In this document: positions 9,401-17,837 of the stretch, piece by piece
How positions within the stretch are numbered: the first letter of the stretch is position 1
Layout of the letters: the number at the start of each line of letters is the position of its first letter
Source of the DNA: Planctomycetia bacterium
Lineage (GTDB): Bacteria; Planctomycetota; Phycisphaerae; UBA1845; Fen-1342
DNA length: 64,000 nt
Reading direction: 5' to 3'
Assembly (NCBI GenBank): GCA_015709575.1
Contig: CP054190.1
Coordinates: forward strand, 3,160,616 to 3,224,615
The notes under the pieces: model-generated
Told to the model about the DNA's origin: nothing
What the model saw: only the letters and a program-made list of their open reading frames with translations
Database searches by the model: none
Translations under genes and position numbers: made by a program

Positions 9401-9508
9401 CCGAGCCGTGACCGCGCGCTGACCGAGCGCTGACCGAGCGCTGACCGAGCGCTGACCGAGCGCTGACCGAGCGCTGACCGAGCGCTGACCGAGCGCTGAC
9501 CGAGCGCT
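9399..9508. repeat. Tandem 11-bp repeats, 10 units
   Basis: Unit GACCGAGCGCT. Eight perfect copies occupy 9421-9508, preceded by two variants (9399-9409 and 9410-9420). The array starts inside the stop codon of the ACT-domain gene. An 11-bp period keeps one face of the DNA helix in register. No start codon or convincing protein lies in it. Confidence 0.95.
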
Positions 9509-9520
9509 GACCGCGCTGGC

Positions 9521-9538
9521 GCGAGAATCCTTTCTCGC
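9521..9538 (+). terminator. Short hairpin after the ACT gene and 11-bp array
   Basis: Perfect 7-bp stem GCGAGAA / TTCTCGC with a 4-base TCCT loop. There is no T-tract, so an intrinsic terminator is only a possibility. Confidence 0.35.
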
Positions 9539-9554
9539 ACCCTGTGCGCCGGCC

Positions 9555-9814
9555 GGGTGGCATGCAACGCCGTTCACCAATCGCCCGATAGTCGGCCGGG
9601 TGGCATGCCTTCGCGCCCGGGTGGCATGCCTTCGCGGTACTCCGCGTAGGCATGTCAGGGCGCGTATGAGGCGATTGGCATGCCTTCGCGGCCGGGTGGC
9701 ATGCCTTCGCGGCCGGGTGGCATGCCTTCGCGGCCGGGTGGCATGCCTTCGCGGCCGGGTGGCATGCCTTCGCGGCCGGGTGGCATGCCTTCGCGGTACT
9801 CCGCGTAGGCATGC
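9555..9814. repeat. Hairpin repeat array, family A, copy 1
   Basis: A 63-bp leader (9555-9617) is identical to 19607-19669. Two complete hairpins follow: at 9625-9654, and at 9783-9814 with arms GCATGCCT / AGGCATGC, inner CGCGG / CCGCG and a TACT loop. Between them the left half of the hairpin plus CCGGGTG is repeated six times at exact 21-bp spacing (GCATGCC at 9678, 9699, 9720, 9741, 9762 and 9783). It looks like a REP/BIME-like element whose left arm has been amplified. No coding function is apparent. Confidence 0.92.
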
Positions 9815-9882
9815 TCTGCCCCTGCTGCATGCTCACGCTGAATCCAGCGAGAGCACACCACCCGACGCGCGCCCAGTCGCGA

Positions 9883-9926
9883 ATCCGCGGATACACTCCT
9901 CGCGACGAAAGGACGAATCCGCGGAT
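9883..9926. promoter_or_regulatory. Twin perfect palindromes in the ABC operon leader
   Basis: ATCCGCGGAT occurs at 9883-9892 and 9917-9926, within 13-bp direct repeats (CGAATCCGCGGAT). A -10-like TACACT (9892-9897) overlaps the first, and the second covers the ATG at 9925. This is a plausible operator pair for the downstream operon, inferred only from symmetry. Confidence 0.35.
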
Positions 9927-10614
9927 GAACGTGATCGAAGTCAGCGAACTGCGCAAATCCTATCGCGCGCCTGATGGCACGCCCGCGCCCGTGCTGAACG
10001 TACCGCGATTTAATCTGGCGCACGGAGAACAGCTCGCCCTCCATGGCGGCAGCGGCTCCGGCAAAACCACCTTCCTGAACGTGCTGGCGGGCATTCTGCT
10101 GCCCGACTCCGGCAGCGTGCGGATCTGCGGCCGGGACATCTCAACACTCCGCGAATCGGCCCGCGACCGTCTCCGCGCCATTCATGTCGGCTACGTCTTT
10201 CAGACCTTCAACCTGCTCCAGGGCTTCACCGCCCTCGAAAACGTGCTGCTGGCGATGAGTTTCGGGCGCGGGGCCAGCCGCCCCCGGGCGCGCGAGCTGC
10301 TCGCGCGCGTCGGGCTGGCCGACCGTGCCGATTATCGCCCGCGTCAGCTTTCGGTCGGCCAGCAGCAGCGCGTCGCAATCGCCCGCGCGGTCGCCAACCG
10401 CCCTTCCGTCATCCTGGCCGATGAACCCACCGGCAACCTGGATCGCGCCAACGCCGCCGCCGCCCTGGCGTTGATTCGCGAATTGTGCGGCGAGTGCGGC
10501 GCAGCGCTGCTGCTGGTCTCGCACGACAGCGACGTGCTGGCCGCCTTCGACCGCACGCTCCGGATGGACGAGTTGAACCGGATGGAGCCGGTCGTCGCAG
10601 GAGCAGGCCGATGA
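9925..10614 (+). CDS. ABC transporter ATP-binding protein (LolD/MacB type)
   Basis: A 229-residue ATPase subunit with Walker A 'GGSGSGKTT', Q-loop '[12 protein letters not shown]', signature '[14 protein letters not shown]' (Val replaces the second Gly of LSGGQ) and Walker B '[12 protein letters not shown]'. It belongs to the MacB/LolD/FtsE group that drives mechanotransmission rather than classical import. Its last four bases (ATGA) overlap the permease start, so translation is coupled. With the permease and the two downstream envelope proteins it forms a set resembling the zinc-regulated zrg (Vibrio) and PA4063-4066 (Pseudomonas) operons. The start at 9925 precedes family homology directly; the frame is open to 9811. 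Confidence 0.9.
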   Translation: MNVIEVSELRKSYRAPDGTPAPVLNVPRFNLAHGEQLALHGGSGSGKTTFLNVLAGILLPDSGSVRICGRDISTLRESARDRLRAIHVGYVFQTFNLLQGFTALENVLLAMSFGRGASRPRARELLARVGLADRADYRPRQLSVGQQQRVAIARAVANRPSVILADEPTGNLDRANAAAALALIRELCGECGAALLLVSHDSDVLAAFDRTLRMDELNRMEPVVAGAGR

Positions 10615-11876
10615 TTCACACCGGCCGGGCGGTGCTGCTTCTTGTGCGGCGCAATCTGCGCCAGCACGCGCTTTCGACCATCGCCACCGCCCTGTCGCTG
10701 GCGCTGGCCGGCGGGCTGACCATGGCCGTCTTCGTAATCGAAGGCCAGACCCGCGCCGCATTCAGCGGCGGCCTGGGCTTCGACGCCGTCCTCGGCGGCC
10801 GCGGCAGCCCCCTGCAACTGGTCCTCAACAGCGTCTTCCACCTCGACACGTCCCCCGGCAACATCCCCTGGAAGCTCTACACCGAGATTCGCCGCCGGCC
10901 GTACGTCGAAGCCGCCGTGCCGATCAGCGTCGGCGATAACTACCTGAATTACCGCATCGTCGGCACGTCGCTCGACATGTTCGAGAAACTCAATTACCAG
11001 CCCGGCCGCCGCCTGACCGTCGCACCGGGCGGGCGACTGTTCGATCCCGATCTGCAGGAAGCCGTCATCGGCAGCGTCGTCGCACAGCGCGCCGGCCTGT
11101 CCATCGGCAGCACCTTTAATCCCTATCACGGCATCACCTACGACCCTGCCCAGCGCCACGACGACGAATACGTCGTCGTCGGAATACTGGAGCAGACCAA
11201 CACGCCCAACGACCGCGTGATCTTCATCCCCATCGAGGGCATCTTCCGCATGTCGGGGCATACGCTCCGCGGCGACGGCGGCGAATACACCCCCCGCCGC
11301 GGCAAGCCCATCCCCGACGCCGTCAAGGAGGTCAGCGCCGTCCTGCTCAAGCTCAAGCCCGGCCAGCCCGGCTTTCACCTCTTCCAGGAGGTGAACCGCC
11401 AGGGCCGCGTCGCCACGCTGGCGTGGCCGATCGGCAGCGTGATGGCCGAAATCTTCGACAAGCTGGGATGGATGGCCCAGGTCCTCCGCCTGATTGCCTA
11501 CCTCGTGGTCTGCGTCGCGGCCGCCTCGATCCTGACCGGCATCTATAATTCTCTCAGCGCCCGCCGCCGGGATTACGCGATACTGCGGGCGCTCGGAGCT
11601 CGCCGAGGCGTGGTGTTCGTCAGCATCATCGCCGAGGCCAAGAGCATCGCGGCGCTCGGCGCGCTGCTGGCATTCCCCGTCTACGCGGGCATTCTGCTGG
11701 CGGCGGCGCTTGTGGTCCGAGAGCAGACGGGCGTCGTGCTGGACCTTTGGGTCGGTCACCCGGCCCTGTGGATCACCCCGTTGGCGATGATCGCCATCGG
11801 CGGGATCACCGGAATCATTCCCGCGCGGAAGGCCTACGCGACCGATGTCGCCTCGAACCTGGCCCCGCTGTCCTGA
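10611..11876 (+). CDS. ABC transporter permease (MacB/FtsX-like)
   Basis: A 421-residue permease with one N-terminal membrane helix (about residues 18-40), a periplasmic domain of roughly 230 residues, and three C-terminal helices separated by '[22 protein letters not shown]', the coupling region typical of FtsX/MacB permeases. It pairs with the ATPase encoded by the overlapping upstream gene. Such systems usually move lipoproteins, peptides or other periplasmic cargo to the outer membrane. In the DUF3299-linked operons the cargo is unsettled, although zinc-responsive expression is documented. Confidence 0.9.
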   Translation: MIHTGRAVLLLVRRNLRQHALSTIATALSLALAGGLTMAVFVIEGQTRAAFSGGLGFDAVLGGRGSPLQLVLNSVFHLDTSPGNIPWKLYTEIRRRPYVEAAVPISVGDNYLNYRIVGTSLDMFEKLNYQPGRRLTVAPGGRLFDPDLQEAVIGSVVAQRAGLSIGSTFNPYHGITYDPAQRHDDEYVVVGILEQTNTPNDRVIFIPIEGIFRMSGHTLRGDGGEYTPRRGKPIPDAVKEVSAVLLKLKPGQPGFHLFQEVNRQGRVATLAWPIGSVMAEIFDKLGWMAQVLRLIAYLVVCVAAASILTGIYNSLSARRRDYAILRALGARRGVVFVSIIAEAKSIAALGALLAFPVYAGILLAAALVVREQTGVVLDLWVGHPALWITPLAMIAIGGITGIIPARKAYATDVASNLAPLS

Positions 11877-11894
11877 ATCTGGAGCCAAGCGCTC

Positions 11895-12473
11895 ATGCGG
11901 GTATCGGCAATGGTGCGTCCAACGATGACGGTCACGACTGTGGCCGCCGCGGCGCTGCTCTGGCTGCCCATGCCCGGCTGCGAGCGCGGCGACCCGGCCG
12001 CCAAGCCCGGCGGACAGAAAATCCCCGTGCCGGCCTCCGCCGGTAACGACGCCGCGGAAGCCGCCGCGCATCAGCATCTCGCCCCCCACGGCGGCGTGCT
12101 GGTCGAGCTGGGCGACCACGACGCCAACGCCGAGATGCTGCTGGACCCCGACACCGGCCGTCTGCGCCTGTGGCTGCTCGACGGCTGCGCCGCGAACTCG
12201 CTCCGCTCGGAGGCGGACGAAATTCGAATGCTCGTCATCCTGCCCGCCACCCCCGACCGCGGCGAGAGCATGTTCAATCTCACGCTCGACGCGGTCGCCA
12301 ACCCGCTGACCGGCGAAACGCTCGGCGATACGTCTGAGTTCTCGGTCACGTCCGAGGATCTGCGCGGCGTCCGCGCGTTCAAGGGCGTCATTCAGCGAAT
12401 CGAGATGCACGGCGAGCGATACTCCGACGTATCATTCGAATATGCGCCCGTCGGGCGCGGTTCGGGGAGCTGA
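11895..12473 (+). CDS. His-containing lipoprotein of the ABC/DUF3299 cluster
   Basis: A 192-residue protein with lipobox 'LPMPGC' (Cys29), so probably lipid-anchored. The mature part begins with '[20 protein letters not shown]', a cluster of histidines and acids suited to metal binding, and continues as a beta-rich domain ('[19 protein letters not shown]', '[16 protein letters not shown]'). It lies 18 bases after the permease and five bases before the next gene. In related operons this position is held by the zinc-binding DUF2796 (ZrgA) protein; this gene is not obviously DUF2796 but may play the same part. Metal binding is inference. Confidence 0.72.
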   Translation: MRVSAMVRPTMTVTTVAAAALLWLPMPGCERGDPAAKPGGQKIPVPASAGNDAAEAAAHQHLAPHGGVLVELGDHDANAEMLLDPDTGRLRLWLLDGCAANSLRSEADEIRMLVILPATPDRGESMFNLTLDAVANPLTGETLGDTSEFSVTSEDLRGVRAFKGVIQRIEMHGERYSDVSFEYAPVGRGSGS

Positions 12474-12478
12474 TCCGC

Positions 12479-13381
12479 TTGGCCGCAGAGATTCACGACT
12501 ACCGGGCCGCGCCAAACCACCGCGGTCGCAGCGCCCGCCGCTGGTGGCTGTGGCTGCTGTTGGGCGCCATGGCCGGCGCAGCATTCATTGCGATCTTCGA
12601 CGTCCCGCTGCTGCGCACACAGGCCGCCCCCGCCGTGGACGTGTCGCAGATCCGCGGCCAGCGCATCGACGGTGCCGACCGTATCACCGCGTTTGACCGG
12701 GAGATGGACCTGGTCGAATCCGGCGGCGTGCCGCGACTCACCCCCGACGAAATCAACGCGATCGCCGACGGCGGATCCGGCCGGCGCCCCTCAGGCGCGT
12801 CCGGCGCCTCGCGCGACATGACCTCCACCCTGCCGGACGGCGTCGTGCGGATGAGCGCCGACGACATCGACGTCAACACCATCGCCGACATCGTGGACGC
12901 CCCCAGTGTGAAGGCGGCGTGGGAACAGTTCGAGGCGTGGAAGGGAACGCCGGACCAGTACCGTCCCGTGAGCTTCGGCGTGCTGTCCAGCTTCGAGTAC
13001 GACCCCTTCAAGGTGATGCAGGCCTTCTACGACGGCCCGCCCGGCGCCGAGCTGCCCAGGCAGATCCCCGACAAGATCGCCGCCCTCAACCGCACGCGCA
13101 TCGAGCTGCGCGGCTTCATGCTGCCCTTTGAAACCAGCGGCGCAGACGTGCAGTCCTTTCTCCTGGTGCGCAACCGCATGCTCTGCTGCTACGGCGTGCA
13201 GGTGAACATGAACGACTGGGCGCACGTGGTCGTCAAGGACCACGTCCGGGCACGGGCCGTGCAGGATGTGGTCGTCACCGTCCGCGGGGATTTTCACGTC
13301 GGCGAGACCATCGAGGATGGCATCGTCATGAGCATCTTCCGCGTCGATGCCGACGAGGTCGCCTTCAACACCGGGTTCTGA
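12479..13381 (+). CDS. DUF3299-family membrane-anchored protein
   Basis: A 300-residue protein with one N-terminal membrane anchor (about residues 20-40) and a C-terminal DUF3299 domain: 'ALNRTRIELRGFMLPFETSG', 'FLLVRNRMLCCYGVQVNMND', 'VTVRGDFHVGETIEDG'. The 'MLCCYG' cysteines are a hallmark of the family. The proposed start is TTG at 12479, nine bases after GGGGAG; the next in-frame ATG would cut into the membrane anchor. DUF3299 genes accompany MacB-like ABC genes in zinc-responsive operons, which supports the grouping of 9925-13381 as one unit. Confidence 0.85.
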   Translation: MAAEIHDYRAAPNHRGRSARRWWLWLLLGAMAGAAFIAIFDVPLLRTQAAPAVDVSQIRGQRIDGADRITAFDREMDLVESGGVPRLTPDEINAIADGGSGRRPSGASGASRDMTSTLPDGVVRMSADDIDVNTIADIVDAPSVKAAWEQFEAWKGTPDQYRPVSFGVLSSFEYDPFKVMQAFYDGPPGAELPRQIPDKIAALNRTRIELRGFMLPFETSGADVQSFLLVRNRMLCCYGVQVNMNDWAHVVVKDHVRARAVQDVVVTVRGDFHVGETIEDGIVMSIFRVDADEVAFNTGF

Positions 13382-13453
13382 CCCCCACCCCCCATCGCCG
13401 CCACGCCACGGCGCACTTGCCTTCCGTGCCGCCGCCCCGCAGCATGTACACCC

Positions 13454-14800
13454 ATGGCCGCCGGCTCCCGTCGAGATGACTTCCTGCTCGGACTGACCGC
13501 GCTCCTCCTGCTGTCGCTGCTGGTCGGCACCGTGCTGGCCCTGCGCCCCGGCATCGGCGGCGCCATGCGCCCGCTGGTCGTGCACTTCCCGCATCGCGAC
13601 GGCCTCGCGCCCGTCAAGCCCGGCAGCCCCGTCATGCTGGCCGGCGTGGTGCACGTCGGCGAGGTGACCTTCGTCGAGCCGCGCGAGGTGGACGGCCCCC
13701 CTGCCGCCGGCCGCGAGCGCAGCCGCGAGCTCGTCATCGCCGTCACCGCCAACGTCCGCCGCGACATCCCCCTTTACGCCGACTGCCGAATCACCAGTGA
13801 CCAGCCGCCCGTAGGCGGAATCGGCACCCTGCTGATCCTGGACACCGGGACGCCCGCCGCCGGCATCCTCGGCGACGCACCGTTGCCCGGCCTGCCGCCG
13901 CAGAGCTTCGCCGCCGCCATCGGCCAGCTCTCGCGCCGCCTCCTCGGCCCGGGCGGCGTGCTCGAGAACATCGAGCAGCTCGTCGATCCCCGGCAGGAAG
14001 CGTCCCTGGTCCACAAGATCTCGGTGAGCCTCTCCGACATCAACGCCCTCACCGCCGGCCTGCGAACCGAGCTGGACGGCGCGGAATCGGCCTCGCTGCT
14101 GGCCAAGCTCCACAACATCATGGACAACGTGAATCTGGTCACAACCGCCCTGCGCCAGCAATCCGACGCCGGCGAGCGCTCCACGCTCGTCGGAAAGCTG
14201 CACACCTTGCTCGACGGACTCGGCGACGGACTCGGCCAGATCACCGCCCTCGCCTCCGAAAACCGACCCGCCATCCGCCAGCTCACCGGCAGCCTCGCCT
14301 CGGCCGCGGCGCGGGTGGACGCCGAGATTCTGACCCGCCTGCGCGACGAGCTGGATCGGGAAAACCCCGCGTCGCTGCTCGGCCGTCTGCACAGCGGCAT
14401 GGAGCGCGTAAACGCCTCCCTGGCCGACGTCGTGCAGATCACCTCGTCGGGCCGCCAGCTCGTGCTCACCAACCGCCCGCTGCTCGATCGCACGCTCGCA
14501 AACGTCCGCGACATGAGCGAGCAGTTGCGCCTGACCAGCCAGGAATTGCGCGCCGCCCCGTGGCGGCTGCTCTATCAGCCCAGCGAGCGCGAGAGCCGCG
14601 AAATGACCCTCTTCGACGCGGCCCGCACCTTCGCCGAGGCCGCCACCTACCTCGACGACGCCGCGGCGCGATTGCAGGCGGCCATCGAGGCCGCTCCGCC
14701 CGGCACGGCGGAGGAGGCGCGCGGCGTGAGCGAAGCCCTCCGCAGCGCCTTCGATCGCTTCGAGCGCGCCGAGCGATTCCTGTACGAGCAATTGCGCTGA
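13454..14800 (+). CDS. MCE/MlaD-domain lipid-transport protein
   Basis: A 448-residue protein with an N-terminal membrane anchor (about residues 10-32), an MCE domain (about 35-125, including 'FPHRDGLAPVKPGSPVMLAG' and 'GIGTLLILDTG'), and a long helical tail. MCE proteins form rings or tubes that carry phospholipids between inner and outer membranes, working with MlaE permeases and MlaF ATPases. No permease is adjacent; a MlaF-like ATPase is at 55253-56155. It follows the DUF3299 gene by 72 bases on the same strand and may be cotranscribed. Confidence 0.85.
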   Translation: MAAGSRRDDFLLGLTALLLLSLLVGTVLALRPGIGGAMRPLVVHFPHRDGLAPVKPGSPVMLAGVVHVGEVTFVEPREVDGPPAAGRERSRELVIAVTANVRRDIPLYADCRITSDQPPVGGIGTLLILDTGTPAAGILGDAPLPGLPPQSFAAAIGQLSRRLLGPGGVLENIEQLVDPRQEASLVHKISVSLSDINALTAGLRTELDGAESASLLAKLHNIMDNVNLVTTALRQQSDAGERSTLVGKLHTLLDGLGDGLGQITALASENRPAIRQLTGSLASAAARVDAEILTRLRDELDRENPASLLGRLHSGMERVNASLADVVQITSSGRQLVLTNRPLLDRTLANVRDMSEQLRLTSQELRAAPWRLLYQPSERESREMTLFDAARTFAEAATYLDDAAARLQAAIEAAPPGTAEEARGVSEALRSAFDRFERAERFLYEQLR

Positions 14801-14846
14801 CGCCGCCCGCGCCGCGCAACAAACGACCATGAAGGACAACCCGCCC

Positions 14847-16097
14847 ATGCAGCCTGATCGCGCCGCGCGCCTGCGCGACCTCTACGCCGACGCCCTCCTC
14901 AACGACGTCGTCCCCTTCTGGATGCGCCACTCCCCGGACGCCGAGTGCGGCGGCTTCTTCACGCAACTGGCGCGCGACGGCTCGCTCTACGGCACGGATA
15001 AGCCCGTCTGGCTCCAGGGACGCGAAACCTGGCTGTTCGCCACGCTTCACCACCAGGTCGAGCCACGCGACGAATGGCTGCGCCTCGCGCGCCACGGCGC
15101 GGACTTCCTGGAGAAGCACTGCTTCGGCCCGGACGCAAAGATGTACTTCTGCGTCACCCGCGACGGCCGCCCGCTGCGGATGCGCCGCTACGTCTACTCC
15201 GAGGTCTTCGCGATTCTGGCGTTCGCCGCGCTCGCACAGGCCGAGAATTCGCCGCACCGCCGCCGCCGCGCGATCGAGGTATTCGATTCATTCCTGCGAC
15301 ACCTCCGCACGCCCGGACTGCTGCCGCCGAAGGTCGATCCGCAGACGCGACCGGGCAAGGCGCTCTCGCCGCTCATGTGCCTCCTGAACGTCGCGAACAC
15401 GCTGATCGAAACCGCGCCGCCCGAAGCGCGCGATGACCGGATCTCGCCGCGCGAAAGCACCCCCACCGCGGACACCCCCGGCGTGGATCATGTCCGCCGA
15501 TTCGAGCGAATCATCGACGACACCATCGACGAAATCTTCCGCGACTTCGTGAAGCCCGATCGCGGCGCCGTGCTCGAAGCCGTGCGCCCCGACGGCGGAC
15601 CGATCGAGGGGCCGGACGGGCGCGTCATGAACCCCGGCCACGCCATTGAGTGCGCCTGGTTCATCATGGATGTCGCCCGCCGCCGTGACGACACTGCGCT
15701 CCTGAACCGCGCCGCCGCCCTGGTGGATCTCTCCTTCGAGCGCGGCTGGGACCGCGAGCATGGCGGCCTGCTCTACTTCGTCGACGTCGACGGAATGCCG
15801 CCGACCCAGCTCGAGCACGACATGAAGCTCTGGTGGCCGCACAACGAGGCCTGCATCGCCGCCCTGATGGCCTTCGTCGGCACCGGTAACCCGCGCTACG
15901 CAGGCCTCTTCGAGAAGCTGCACGAATGGACGTTCGCACACTTCCCCGACCCGCGCTTCGGCGAGTGGTACGGCTACCTGCACCGCGATGGCACTGTATC
16001 CACGCCGATCAAGGGCGGGATGTGGAAGGGCGCGTTTCACGTGCCCCGCGGACTGCTGATGTGTCGGAAGCTGCTCGACGGGATTGCAGGCGGCTGA
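14847..16097 (+). CDS. AGE-family epimerase/isomerase (N-acylglucosamine 2-epimerase-like)
   Basis: A 416-residue (alpha/alpha)6-barrel enzyme of the AGE superfamily, which interconverts N-acylglucosamine/N-acylmannosamine or related sugars. Family stretches include 'DAECGGFFTQLARDGSLYGT', 'KPVWLQGRETWLFATLHHQV', 'MNPGHAIECAWFIMDVA', 'WWPHNEACIAALMAF' and 'GEWYGYLHRDG'. The ATG at 14847 is chosen because AAGGA lies ten bases upstream; an ATG at 14829 would add six residues. The last 89 bases overlap the 3' end of the convergent gene at 16009. Confidence 0.9.
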   Translation: MQPDRAARLRDLYADALLNDVVPFWMRHSPDAECGGFFTQLARDGSLYGTDKPVWLQGRETWLFATLHHQVEPRDEWLRLARHGADFLEKHCFGPDAKMYFCVTRDGRPLRMRRYVYSEVFAILAFAALAQAENSPHRRRRAIEVFDSFLRHLRTPGLLPPKVDPQTRPGKALSPLMCLLNVANTLIETAPPEARDDRISPRESTPTADTPGVDHVRRFERIIDDTIDEIFRDFVKPDRGAVLEAVRPDGGPIEGPDGRVMNPGHAIECAWFIMDVARRRDDTALLNRAAALVDLSFERGWDREHGGLLYFVDVDGMPPTQLEHDMKLWWPHNEACIAALMAFVGTGNPRYAGLFEKLHEWTFAHFPDPRFGEWYGYLHRDGTVSTPIKGGMWKGAFHVPRGLLMCRKLLDGIAGG

Positions 16098-17109
16098 CGT
16101 CAACGCCCGACCGGCTCGACCGCCGCACCTCCGTGCTGCGATTCTGCGCCGGCTTTGTCAGATCGAGATAGACGCGCGTCAGGTCATCCTTGCCCAGCAG
16201 CGCCGCCGCCCGCGAAAACGCCGCGTGCGCCTCTCCGAATCGCCCCCGCTGAAACTCGAGATACCCCAGCAGGAACCACTCCTCGCCATCCCCGCCATTC
16301 ACCCCCAGCGCCTCGCTCAAGCCCCCGACGTGCGCCGCCAGGTCCTCCGCCTTCGGCAGCCGATCCGCCAGACGCAGGTCCATGTACGCCAGCTTCGGCT
16401 GAAGCTGCAGCGCCCGCCGCAGCACCGCCGCCGCGTCGTCGAAGTGCCCCAGCGCCAGCCGCGCCTGCGCGAGCTGCACCCGGCTGGCCGGATCCCCCTG
16501 GTCCAGGTCCGCGGCAGCGCTCAGCGCAATCACCGCCCGCGGATACTCACCCCGCCGCAGCAACTCGGTCCCTTGCGCGAGCATGCGCTCATGCGCCGTC
16601 TCCAGCCGCCGCTGCCGCCGATCCATGTCCCACTGGTTGAACTCGCGCTCCGCGTTCTTCTGCGCTGCTCGATGCAGCGCGTCGTGCGTGCCGGATACGT
16701 CGCGCGGCGAAACGTGCCGCACGCCCGCCAGCGGGTGGTAGTGCCAACGCCGGGCGTCCGACCCTTGAAACTTCGCCACCTCGTCGATCGACGGCTGCAC
16801 TGCGACCCGCGGCCGCGGGTAGCGCTGCGTGCCGCCGACGGAGGACGGAGGCCCGCCCGCGCCGCCGGCCTCAGCCGCCCGATCGGAATCCGGTCGCTCG
16901 GGCGCCGTCGCCGCGCTGCGGGCGACCCGCAGCTCGGCATCCCCGACCGCATCCACCACGACACCGATCGCCACCGGCACACCGTTCCGAATGACGTACA
17001 CCGTCTCCCCCCGCAGCGGCTCTCCGGCCGCCGCTGGCGCAGCACAGGCCATAAAACCGGAAACGACGACGGCGAGCGTGATCGGGCGCAGCGATGGAAT
17101 GGCGATCAT
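16009..17109 (-). CDS. Exported TPR-like protein
   Basis: A 366-residue protein with a cleavable-looking signal peptide ('ITLAVVVSGFMACAAPAAAG'). A short beta segment follows ('GETVYVIRNGVPVAIGVVVD'), then an Ala/Pro linker, a coiled region around 'RRQRRLETAHERMLAQGTEL', and TPR repeats ('LRRGEYPRAVIALSAAADL', 'ASRVQLAQARLALGHFDDAA', 'EWFLLGYLEFQRGRFGEAHA'). The final 45 residues are Ser/Arg-rich and partly encoded in the overlap with the epimerase gene (16009-16097). The role is unknown. Confidence 0.72.
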   Translation of the reverse strand: MIAIPSLRPITLAVVVSGFMACAAPAAAGEPLRGETVYVIRNGVPVAIGVVVDAVGDAELRVARSAATAPERPDSDRAAEAGGAGGPPSSVGGTQRYPRPRVAVQPSIDEVAKFQGSDARRWHYHPLAGVRHVSPRDVSGTHDALHRAAQKNAEREFNQWDMDRRQRRLETAHERMLAQGTELLRRGEYPRAVIALSAAADLDQGDPASRVQLAQARLALGHFDDAAAVLRRALQLQPKLAYMDLRLADRLPKAEDLAAHVGGLSEALGVNGGDGEEWFLLGYLEFQRGRFGEAHAAFSRAAALLGKDDLTRVYLDLTKPAQNRSTEVRRSSRSGVDVSRLQSRRAASDTSAVRGARETRPSTSRP

Positions 17110-17172
17110 CGGCAGGCTCCTGCTCAGTCCCCCCGGACCGATTCAAGTATAGCCGCGCCCGGGAGTCCGATT

Positions 17173-17640
17173 TCAGCGGCGTCGCATCGCGCGGTTCATT
17201 TCGCGTTGATCGTCGCGGGCGCGCAAAGATTGTCGCTTATCGGCGTGTGTTTTGCCCGTCGCGAGCGCCAGCGAAACCTTCACCAGCCCCCGCTCGTTGA
17301 AATACATCGAGAGCGGAACGAGCGTAAATCCCTTCTGCGTCACCTTCGTGAGCAGTTTCTTGATCTCCGTCCGCTTCGCCAGCAGCTTCCGAACCCGCTT
17401 CGGCTTGTGCTGGAACATCTCAGCCGCCCGCTCATACGGGTTGATGTTCGCGTCCACGAGATACAGTTCGCCGTCGCGGATGTGGGCGTACGCCCCGTCC
17501 AGCGAGGCCTGCCCGGCGCGCAGGCTCTTGACCTCGCTGCCGGTCAGCGCAATGCCGGCCTCCAGCGTATCGACGATCTCGAAATCGTGGCGGGCCTTGC
17601 GGTTCTGAATCCGCGGCGGCTCGCTGCGGGCTTTGCTCAT
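17173..17640 (-). CDS. smpB: SsrA-binding protein SmpB
   Basis: A 155-residue protein, the normal size for SmpB, which delivers tmRNA to stalled ribosomes during trans-translation. Clear family stretches are 'IQNRKARHDFEIVDTLEAGI', 'LTGSEVKSLRAGQASLDGAY', 'INPYERAAEMFQHKPKRVRK' and the basic C-terminal tail 'ATGKTHADKRQSLRARDDQR'. The start at 17640 gives the standard N-terminus; upstream in-frame sequence to 17844 is not conserved-looking. It is divergent from rpmA. The tmRNA gene itself was not found in the window. Confidence 0.96.
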   Translation of the reverse strand: MSKARSEPPRIQNRKARHDFEIVDTLEAGIALTGSEVKSLRAGQASLDGAYAHIRDGELYLVDANINPYERAAEMFQHKPKRVRKLLAKRTEIKKLLTKVTQKGFTLVPLSMYFNERGLVKVSLALATGKTHADKRQSLRARDDQREMNRAMRRR

Positions 17641-17698
17641 GGCGTTCAACCCAGTGTACGCCCCGGGCGGGGCACGGTCCAAGCCGCCCACCGGCCGA

Positions 17699-17727
17699 TT
17701 GCCCGCCCGACCGGTTCCCGCTACACT
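17699..17727 (+). promoter_or_regulatory. Candidate sigma-70-type promoter for rpmA
   Basis: TTGCCC (17699-17704), a 17-bp spacer, then TACACT (17722-17727). It would leave a leader of roughly 100 bases before the rpmA ATG at 17838. Motif match only. Confidence 0.42.
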
Positions 17728-17837
17728 GCCCCGTTCGGGACGCGGCCCTGCCGGAAGGCCCCGCCCCCGAACCCGCGGCCCGGGCGGCGTACCCGCGGCG
17801 GCGGCCGGATTCAGGCACACGGCTTTGAGGTGCGTCA

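Noticed and set aside
9555..9814. CRISPR array
   Set aside because: Units are directly adjacent with no unique spacers, and no cas genes are in the window.
10344..12410. 688-residue open frame antisense to the ABC permease
   Set aside because: It is a GC-driven shadow of the permease and neighbours: Asp/His/Gly-rich, no domains, and the sense strand has clear family motifs.
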